64,000 nucleotides of DNA from NCBI RefSeq assembly GCF_002234675.1, contig NC_019859.2, forward strand, positions 9,327,983 to 9,391,982. The letters run 5' to 3'. The notes beneath the pieces were generated by a model that saw nothing but the letters and a program-made list of their open reading frames with translations, ran no database searches and was not told the DNA's origin. This document shows positions 57,901 through 64,000 of this stretch, one piece after another. Each line of letters begins with the position of its first letter. The stretch's first letter is position 1. The DNA is from Oryzias latipes (lineage: Eukaryota > Chordata > Actinopteri > Beloniformes > Adrianichthyidae). The translations under genes were made by a program, and so were the position numbers.

Positions 57901-58425
57901 ACAATTTTGAAAAACTTGCACACAGATTTTAAATGAGCCATTATGTTATTAAATATTTTTCTTTTTGCTTTAAGAAAAGCTGTTCATTACCTGCTAAAAA
58001 CAGCTTTTTAAAATAATCATGTTACTCACGTTTAATATTATTATAATTCTATGGCTTTTTGCAGAAACTCTGATTTCAAAATCGATATTCTCCTGAGTAG
58101 CTTTGTTTTTATTTCATGTTGCTGTTTTTCAGAATGACTTATTTATTTCGTAATGAGCTTTTTCAGCAGAATGGGTCTTTCTAACAAACAAATTGGCTGA
58201 TCCATGGAAATCGACTCTTATACTTTGATACCCGCTCTGTGGTATGAAAGCAATATTTACATCTTTTTTTCTTATCAACAGATAAAACAAAGAATGTACA
58301 GGGGAAAGACCACAGAACAGAATGCCACAAAAAGTCCTGGAACCTCCACTGAATATGTGTATGAAGACATGAGAAAGAACCCTATGTACTCCCGTGTTGG
58401 TCATCAGCCGTGCCCACAAGCCTGA
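51989..58425 (+). CDS. cd7al: CD7-like T-cell/NK surface antigen (single V-set Ig receptor)
   Basis: Exons 51989-52040, 52322-52642, 55695-55831 and 58282-58425, GT-AG, giving 217 codons plus stop (human CD7 is 240). Residues 1-17 are a signal peptide (MAALFFSLLLFVVIAWS). One V-set about 18-124 has Cys35 and Cys104 (EGIYTCEY) but no Trp in the C strand; the position reads GLYLYHS, as human CD7 has GIYLRQL. Five extracellular sequons (NVT, NET, NGS, NIT, NLT). A short stalk with two Cys (131, 140) leads to a membrane segment about 146-168 and a basic KIKQR start of the tail. The tail ends with EYVYEDM; YEDM is a class IA PI3-kinase SH2 motif, identical to human CD7. Another Tyr lies in NPMYSRV. 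Human CD7 is also on 17q25. It could be another single-V receptor, but YEDM plus the missing Trp favour CD7. The rest of intron 2 (52643-55694) is transposons. Confidence 0.78.
53068..53343 (+). mobile_element. tRNA-derived SINE (family S), copy 2
   Basis: Head GTGGTGCAGCGGTAGGGCGG, B box GGTTCGATTCC (53114-53124), tail GTAAGCGCTTTGGGCCTTCG ... GCGCTATATAAGTATACGCC ending in ATTTACC repeats. Its upstream flank CCACGGCCGCCCTACCG is an inverted copy of the head, forming a small foldback. In cd7-like intron 2. Confidence 0.82.
53664..54690 (+). mobile_element. Decayed Tc1/mariner transposon with long inverted ends
   Basis: The left end (AAAAAAAAGGCTTATGTCC, TTTACCCTTTCAAA, AGTTTGGGCACCCTGCAGA) is mirrored by the right end (54590-54690). 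The interior encodes MDGDPKHTSKS and WPSQSFDLN, the block around the second Asp of the Tc1 DDE triad, with frame breaks. A piggyBac-type MITE sits inside. In cd7-like intron 2. Confidence 0.75.
53862..54140. mobile_element. piggyBac-type MITE, copy 3 (near-palindromic), nested in the Tc1 remnant
   Basis: TTAA (53858-53861) then CCCTTTTGCTATCC; ends GGATAACACAAGGG followed by mutated ATAA. Both arms carry GTTGGGTCATCTAGACCCAC in inverted orientation, so the whole 279 bp folds back. Longer than copies 1 and 2, which each lack one arm block. Confidence 0.82.
55046..55570. mobile_element. DNA transposon with 19-bp perfect inverted ends, unclassified
   Basis: GAGCCCGTGACCTGACATG (55050-55068) is exactly inverted at 55550-55568. 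The octamer TAAAATAC flanks both sides (55038-55045 and 55571-55578). No transposase frame. An 8-bp duplication suggests hAT; if the ends are drawn two bases further in, a 10-bp imperfect duplication would suggest a Mutator-like element. In cd7-like intron 2, 117 bp before the membrane exon. Confidence 0.82.
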
Positions 58426-58512
58426 CAAACTAGAGCAGCATTACTGTAAAAACTTTTTCCAAACAGAATTTGACATAAGGTTCATGTTTTTTTATTGTCT
58501 ATTCTTGTCAAT

Positions 58513-59509
58513 TCACTCTCTTGGCATTCTCTTGATGAGCTTCAAGAGGTAGTCACCTAAAATGGTCTTCCAACAGTCTTGAAGTAGTTCCCAGAGATGC
58601 TTACCACTTGTTGGCCCTTTTGCCTTCAATCTGCGGTCCAGCTCACCCCAAACCAGCTTGATTGGGTTCAGGTCCAGTGACTGCTGAGGCCAGGTCCTCT
58701 GGCTCAGTGCCCCATCACTCTCCTTGGTAAAATAGCCCTTACACAGCCTGGAGGTGTGTTTGGGGTCATTGTCCTGTTGAAAAATAAATGATGGTCCAAC
58801 TAAACGCAAACCGAATGGAATAGCATGCCGCTGCAAGATGCTGTGGTAGCCGTGCTGGCTCTGTATGCCTTCAATTTTGAATAAATCCTCAAAAGTGTCA
58901 CCAGCAAAGCACCCCCACACCATCACAACTTCTCCTCCATGCTTCACGGTGGGAACCAGGCATGTAGAGTCCATCCGTTCACCTTTTCTGCATCGCACAA
59001 ACACACGGTGGTTGGAACCAAAAATCTCAAATGTGGCCTCATCAGACCAAAGTACAGATTTCCACTGATCTAATGTCCATTCCTTGTGTTCTTTAGCCCA
59101 AACAAGTCTCCTCTGCTTGTTGCCTTTCTTTAGCAGTGGTTTCCCATTAGATATTCTACCATGAAGGCCTGACTCCCAGTCTCCTTTGAACAGTTGTTGT
59201 AGAGATGAGTCTGATGCTAGAACTCTGTGTGCCATTGACCTGCTCTCTAATCTGAGCTGCTGTTAACCTGTGATTTCTGAGGCTGGTGACTCGGATGAAC
59301 TTATCCTCTGCAGCAGAGGTGACTCTTGGTCTTACTTTCCTGGGGCGGTCCGCATGTGATGCAGTTTCTTTGTAGCGGTTGATGGTTTTTGTGACTGCAC
59401 TTGGGGACACTTTCAAAATTTTCCCAATTTTTAGGACTGACTGACCTTCATTTCTTAAAGTAATGATGGCTACTCGTTTTTCTGTACTTAGCTGCTTTTT
59501 TCTTGCCAT
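58513..59509 (-). pseudogene. Tc1-type transposase, frameshifted
   Basis: Cut-and-paste transposase. The N-terminal frame 59509-59156 begins MARKKQLSTEKRVAIITLRN and holds the paired helix-turn-helix DNA-binding region and the GRPR-like linker. A second frame 59235-58513 carries the catalytic domain: first Asp in LWSDEATFEIFG, second in FQQDNDPKHTS, Glu in LVWGELDRRLK. It ends LLKLIKRMPRE. The frames overlap and the switch, near 59165-59185, marks a small indel, so the copy is not translatable as one protein. All three catalytic acids remain. Confidence 0.9.
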
Positions 59510-59921
59510 AATACAAATTCTAACAGTCTATTCAGTAGGACTATCAGCTGTGTATCCACCTGACTTCTGCACAACACAACTGATGGTCCCAACCCCATTT
59601 ATAAGGCAAGAAATCACACTTATTAAACCTGACAGGGCACACCTGTGAAGTGAAAAACATTTCATGTGATTGCCTCTTGAAGCTCATCAAGAGAATGCCA
59701 ACAGTGTGCAAAGCAGGAATCAAATCAAAAGGTGGCTACAATGAAGAACCTACAATATGACATATTTTCAGTTGTTTCACACTTTTTTGTTATGTACATA
59801 ATTCCACATGTGTTAATCCATAGTTTTGACACCTTCAGTGTGAACCTACAATCTTCATAGTCATAAAAATAAAGAAAACTCTTTAAATGAGAAGGTGTGT
59901 CCAAACATTTGGTCTGTACTG
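58514..59921 (-). mobile_element. Tc1-type transposon in the 3' flank of cd7-like, left end truncated
   Basis: The right terminus reads ...GTGTCCAAACATTTGGTCTGTACTG then TA. The inner part of the terminal repeat (59672-59700) is mirrored at 58520-58548, but the outer 225 bp are missing on the left. The long inverted ends (more than 200 bp) and DD(34)E transposase place it in the Tc1 superfamily. Confidence 0.88.
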
Positions 59922-60146
59922 TATATTGTTAAATGTTACATGGATTAAAGGTCTGTGTTATCATTTTTGAAATGTCAAGTCCATTAGTACTATTTTTTTC
60001 ATATTATGGTTGAAAACAAGAGGTGCTGTGAAAAAGAAAGAGCTTTATTTGGTGTTTGCAATTTTGTCTCTGCATGCAATGAGAAGCTGACCACCTCAAC
60101 ACCAAAGAGTAGACTGCTTTATTCTATTTTCAAATAAAAACCCAAC

Positions 60147-60362
60147 ATGGAGTCAGAGCAACTTCTCAACCAACTAAAGGAAAAAAAAGAGGAGATGATG
60201 GATGCATATGGTGAACCAGTACCACCGAGGAGTCATTTCAAGCAACAAGTGGAACTCGTGTTCTCAGGACCAGAAAAGAAAAACTGTTTTCTCTTAGATT
60301 TGAAGGCAGGACTTAGACAACGGTTAGGATTTAACATGATGATGCCAAGCTGTTGCAAATGA
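60147..60362 (+). other. Unrecognised 71-codon open frame
   Basis: Begins MESEQLLNQLKEKKEEMMDA with a charged helical N-terminus, continues ...RSHFKQQVELVFSGPEKKNC..., and stops at 60360. I recognise no domain. Its composition is more protein-like than the surrounding DNA, so it may be a fragment of an unidentified mobile element or gene. The rest of 59925-60900 shows nothing else. Confidence 0.2.
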
Positions 60363-60904
60363 ATTTTTAAGAGATTTCCTGCATGTTTGACACCAAAATC
60401 TAATCTCAGATTTGCATATCGAAGTTCAAGACTCAGGGAAGCTGTGTGAACATTTTATCACAGAACTCAGTCTGCATAAAAGGACTGTGGTTATGCAAAC
60501 AGGAATAAAATGGTTAGAGTTCTTGCGATAAACTAACCTAAACTAAGCGATAAGATACAAAAAGCCCAAAGCAAACCTTAAATAAAGCCACTGATAAAAC
60601 CTAAAAGATGTAGAAGGTTCACCATCTTCCATAAGTGTAAATTGTCATGGCCAGCGATACATAGAATAGCTTCTCAATTGAAGGCCCACAACATGCTACA
60701 AAAAGCCTTCAGAGTACACGGAGAGAACTGTTGTAAGAACATGGATAGTGCAGCACAAACAAGCTAGATTTAAAATTAGAGGTGTTAAATTATTAATCGC
60801 GATTAATTAATTACAGATTATTATGCACATTGTTTTTTTATTATGATGTCTCATTTTTAATCTATAGTCATTATTTATTATGTAGTTTAAGTGATAATGC
60901 CTGA

Positions 60905-61050
60905 CGAGGTGTCCATTTTGTAAGGGTTAATGGCCTACGAAGTGTGCATTATGAACTTTTAACGTACGCCGTGGAAGCCTCAACCGTCTGACGCGACAAG
61001 TGATAATGCACACTTCGAAGGCCATTCACCCGCTTATAACATGGCCATTT
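60905..61050. repeat. Foldback (MITE-like) element beside the LTR retrotransposon
   Basis: 60930-60952 and 61003-61025 are inverted with one mismatch in 23 (core CGAAGTGTGCATTAT). The similarity continues outward more weakly (TTTTGTAAGGG versus GTTATAAGCGGG). It ends about 20 bp from the LTR. Confidence 0.7.
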
Positions 61051-61070
61051 ACAAAAGAAATAAATATTTC

Positions 61071-61535
61071 TGTCATGATTTCAAGGCAGGGCGAACCCAG
61101 ATGCTGGAACCCAGAAAGAGGTCCGGAACGTGGCAGGTAAGAAGGATTTATTATTTTCTTTGAGGCTGGCAAAGAGGGTTGGCGAGAGGTGATCCAGATG
61201 GATAGTCTGTGGCACGGCTGGAGGTGCGGACGCGGCGGTTCACTGATCCTTCCCGACAGCAGGCTGGAGAATGTGCTGACGTCACTCTTGGACAGGATTC
61301 CTGGGACAAGGAAACACGATTTAGCGCTAGAACTAGAAATTCAACAAGATGGGCTAGAGCTAGACGAGACCAGGCTAGTCACCAAAGAAGGGCAACGATC
61401 TGGCGCTGATTATTGGCGTTGGGTCTCCTTTTAAGCAGCAGAGGTTGATGAGTTGAGTGACGGCAGCTGGAGAATAATCAGGAGCAGAGTGGAGCCAAGC
61501 TGGAGGGGGAGGAGTCTGACAGAGGCACCATGACA
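61071..61535 (-). repeat. 3' LTR of the Ty3/gypsy element
   Basis: 465 bp bounded by TGTCATG (61071) and CATGACA (61535), i.e. TG...CA inverted ends. On the minus strand it is immediately preceded by a purine run GAGGGGGGG, the polypurine tract for plus-strand priming. The target duplication cannot be checked because the 5' LTR is off-window. Confidence 0.85.
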
Positions 61536-61546
61536 GTACCCCCCCC

Positions 61547-63460
61547 TCAACGACCGCCTCCAGGCGGTCCCGGACGCAGATCCGGGTGGGCACGATAGAA
61601 GTCAGCGATCAGGGAAGGGTCCAGGATGAGGGAACGGGAGACCCAGGAGCGTTCCTCTGGACCGTAACCCTCCCAATCCACCAGGAACTGGTGGCCACGA
61701 CCCCGGCGCCGGACGTCCAGAATGCGGCTGACCGTATAGGCAGGCGCACCATCAATGAGCCGGGCGGGTGGTGGGGATGCGGAAGGCGGGCAAAGCATGC
61801 TGTCCTGAACAGGCTTGAGCTGAGACACATGGAACGAAGGGTGAATCTTGAGAGCCGCAGGTAATCGTAGCCGGACACAGGAGGGACTGATAACCCTTTC
61901 GATGGTGTAGGGACCAATATAACGAGGAGCAAGCTTCCGAGAGGTGGCATGAATGGGTATGTTCCGCGAGGACAACCAAACCCTCTGACCTGGCTGGTAG
62001 GTAGGGCCCACCACCCTGCGACGATTGGCTGTACGGCAGTTGCTCTCCTTGGTGCGGAGGAGAGCAGCCCTGGTCAGATGCCAGATGTCTTGGCATCTCT
62101 TGAGGTGGTCCTGAACCGAGGGCACTGCCAAGTCCAGTTCATGAGAGGGAAACAGCGGTGGTGGGTACCCGAGGGCCGCCTCAAACGGAGACAAACCTGT
62201 GGCGGTGGAAGGGTGAGTATTATGCGCATATTCAGCCCAAACCAAGTACCTTGACCAGTCCGTAGAATTGCGGTCAACGAGGCAGCGAAGGGAGGCCTCG
62301 AGCTCCTGATTGACACGCTCAGCCTGCCCGTTAGATTGGGGATGGTATCCGGAAGTAAGGCTGATGGTGGCGCCCAAGGCTGTGCAGAAGGCCTTCCAGA
62401 CTTGAGACACGAACTGGGGTCCGCGGTCTGAGACGATGTCCGATGGCAGCCCGTGATGGCGAAACACGTTGTGAACCAGAGCGTCAGCAGTTTCAGTGGC
62501 TGTAGGCAACTGAGGGAGGGGAATGAAATGCACGAACTTGGAGAAACGATCAATGACAGTCAAGATTACAGTGTTACCCTGAGAGACGGGAAGGCCAGTG
62601 ACAAAGTCGACAGCTATGTGAGACCAAGGACGGCTGGGAGTGGACAGTGGATGGAGCAAACCGGATGGAGGACGGTTGGAAGTTTTGGAGCGGGCGCAGG
62701 TCGAACAGGCAGCCACGTACTCTTTGACGTCTTTGGCCATCGAAGGCCAGTAGAAGCGTCGACGGAGAAGATGTAGAGTTCTGGCTACACCACCATGACA
62801 GGCGATGCGAGACGCATGAGCCCAGGTAATAGCGTCGGACCTTAAAGATCGAGGCACATACAAGGTACCAGGAGGAGGATCAGGATGGTCAGTGTCCTCA
62901 CCTTGAGCCTGAATGACTTTAGTCTCGATGTCCCAGGTGAGTGCCCCAATTATGCATGTGGAGGGGATGATGTTGGTAGCGGAGTCAGGATCGTCGGAGG
63001 AGCTGTATTGGCGGGAAAGGGCGTCTGGTTTTATGTTGCGACTGCCTGGTCTGTAGGTAATGGAAAAATTAAAACGGTCAAAAAACAAACACCAGCGGGC
63101 TTGACGAGAGTTCAATCTTTTAGCAGTACGGAGGTATGCAAGGTTCTTGTGATCCGTCCAGACTATAAATGGTTGTGCCGCTCCCTCCAGCCAGTGCCGC
63201 CACTCCTCCAGAGCAAGTTTGATGGCGAGTAATTCACGGTTTCCCACGTCGTAATTTCTTTCTGAGGGGGTGAGTTTCTTAGAATAAAAAGCACAGGGTT
63301 TGAGCTTCCCGGTTTTCTCCTCCCGCTGGGAAAGGACCGCCCCAACCCCAGTGTCCGAAGCGTCGACCTCTACAACAAACTGCCTGGTAGGATCAGGTTG
63401 TATTAGGATGGGAGCAGACACAAAAAGTTTCTTGAGGGTGTCAAAAGCATGCTGGGCCAT
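61547..63460 (-). CDS. Ty3/gypsy pol: RNase H, integrase and chromodomain
   Basis: 637 codons from an internal Met. RNase H about 25-140: [16 protein letters not shown] and WTDHKNL carry the acidic triad. Integrase zinc finger about 212-262 (His-His-Cys-Cys; final CSTCARSK). Catalytic core with Asp in AVDFVTGLP, Asp in IVSDRGPQF and Glu in [16 protein letters not shown], all present. A GPY-type [11 protein letters not shown] motif follows. C-terminal chromodomain ([18 protein letters not shown] ... [12 protein letters not shown]) can direct integration to modified chromatin in chromoviruses. The true pol start is upstream: the same frame continues past one TAG at 63497-63499 into the RT. Apart from that stop I see no frame break. 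Confidence 0.93.
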   Translation of the reverse strand: MAQHAFDTLKKLFVSAPILIQPDPTRQFVVEVDASDTGVGAVLSQREEKTGKLKPCAFYSKKLTPSERNYDVGNRELLAIKLALEEWRHWLEGAAQPFIVWTDHKNLAYLRTAKRLNSRQARWCLFFDRFNFSITYRPGSRNIKPDALSRQYSSSDDPDSATNIIPSTCIIGALTWDIETKVIQAQGEDTDHPDPPPGTLYVPRSLRSDAITWAHASRIACHGGVARTLHLLRRRFYWPSMAKDVKEYVAACSTCARSKTSNRPPSGLLHPLSTPSRPWSHIAVDFVTGLPVSQGNTVILTVIDRFSKFVHFIPLPQLPTATETADALVHNVFRHHGLPSDIVSDRGPQFVSQVWKAFCTALGATISLTSGYHPQSNGQAERVNQELEASLRCLVDRNSTDWSRYLVWAEYAHNTHPSTATGLSPFEAALGYPPPLFPSHELDLAVPSVQDHLKRCQDIWHLTRAALLRTKESNCRTANRRRVVGPTYQPGQRVWLSSRNIPIHATSRKLAPRYIGPYTIERVISPSCVRLRLPAALKIHPSFHVSQLKPVQDSMLCPPSASPPPARLIDGAPAYTVSRILDVRRRGRGHQFLVDWEGYGPEERSWVSRSLILDPSLIADFYRAHPDLRPGPPGGGR

Positions 63461-63496
63461 GGTGTTCCATTGAAAAGATCTGGTGGTAGATGTGAG

Positions 63497-64000
63497 CTAG
63501 GTGAGTGGAGCGGCGATACTACTATAATTCCTAATGAAACGACGGTAAAAGTTTGCAAATCCGAGAAATTGCTGTAGTTTTCTGCGTGTGGTGGGGGGTT
63601 CCCACTGGGAAACTGCTTTGATCTTAGCTGGATCTGGACGGATACCGCCTGCCTCGAAAATATACCCTAAAAAAGGGATGACAGATGAGTGGAACTGGCA
63701 TTTCTCGGCCTTGACGAATAGCTGATTCTCTAAGAGCCTTTGCAAAACCTGACGAACATGAGCTGGGTGTTGACTGGGGTCTTTGGAGTAGATGAGAATG
63801 TCATCGAGATAGACAAACACGAAACGGTTGATAAAGTCGCGGAGAACGTCATTGACAAGACGCTGAAAAACTGCGGGGGCGTTAGTAAGGCCGAAGGGCA
63901 TGACAAGATATTCAAAATGACCCAGGGGAGTACTAAACGCGGTTTTCCATTCGTCCCCCTCCTTAATCCGGACCAGATGATAAGCGTTACGTAAATCGAG
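63497..64000 (-). pseudogene. Ty3/gypsy pol: reverse transcriptase part, cut by the window edge
   Basis: In frame with the downstream pol segment and separated from it only by TAG at 63497-63499. Contains the RT blocks [18 protein letters not shown], the active-site box [10 protein letters not shown] and the thumb-region motif [15 protein letters not shown]. It is open to the window edge (upstream residues include [18 protein letters not shown]). Labelled pseudogene because of the stop; the rest looks young and intact. Confidence 0.85.

Larger units (their letters stand above)
61071..64000 (-). mobile_element. Ty3/gypsy chromovirus-type LTR retrotransposon, 3' part
   Basis: Minus-strand element running off the right edge. 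Order in its own sense: RT, RNase H, integrase, chromodomain, polypurine tract, 3' LTR. gag, protease and the 5' LTR are outside the window. Close to the fish chromodomain gypsy group (Sushi-like). No envelope gene is present between pol and the LTR. Confidence 0.95.

Noticed and set aside
61586-62776. Plus-strand open frames across the retrotransposon
   Set aside because: Shadows of the GC-rich pol frame on the minus strand.

Overview
The window is vertebrate nuclear DNA, almost certainly from a teleost: short genes with GT-AG introns, about 60 percent A+T, and a typical fish mixture of Tc1, hAT, Tx1-type, RTE-type and L2/Rex1-type LINEs, tRNA-derived SINEs and a chromodomain Ty3/gypsy element. 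A medaka-like (Oryzias) genome is my guess only. All five recognised genes lie on the + strand.

Left part (1-27.9 kb): the 3' half of gga3 (clathrin adaptor, 1357-5338), complete sumo2 (6929-10294) and complete jpt1/hn1 (15023-27704). This matches the linked GGA3, SUMO2 and JPT1 genes of human 17q25. Exon borders were set by reading GT/AG sites and checking that phases add up: sumo2 gives 96 aa, jpt1 152 aa. Introns and gaps are packed with transposon debris, including a complete non-autonomous hAT with an exact 8-bp target duplication in sumo2 intron 2.

Middle part (31-58.5 kb): two immunoglobulin-superfamily membrane receptors in tandem. The first (35120-40402, 307 aa) is a B7-type V-C protein (CD80/CD86/ICOSLG-like), with an interferon-response-like element and a non-coding first exon about 3.7 kb upstream. 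The second (51989-58425, 217 aa) is a single V-set receptor that I read as a fish CD7: it ends with a YEDM PI3-kinase motif and lacks the V-set tryptophan, as human CD7 does. In humans CD7 sits beside its Ig-type ligand gene SECTM1, also on 17q25. The side-by-side fish B7-like and CD7-like genes are therefore the most interesting biological lead here.

Right part (58.5-64 kb): an antisense Tc1 element sits 90 bp after the cd7-like stop codon. It is followed by an unrecognised 71-codon frame, a foldback element, and the 3' LTR plus most of pol of a Ty3/gypsy chromovirus-type retrotransposon that runs off the right edge.

Transposon highlights: two different hAT elements share one GTTTAGAG target (48.8-50.8 kb), giving three target copies; a solo LTR lies inside one of them; three piggyBac-like TTAA MITEs recur at 30, 42.5 and 53.9 kb; a SINE with a 14-bp target duplication carries the tail of a nearby RTE LINE; and a 45-bp near-perfect palindrome lies inside a SINE.
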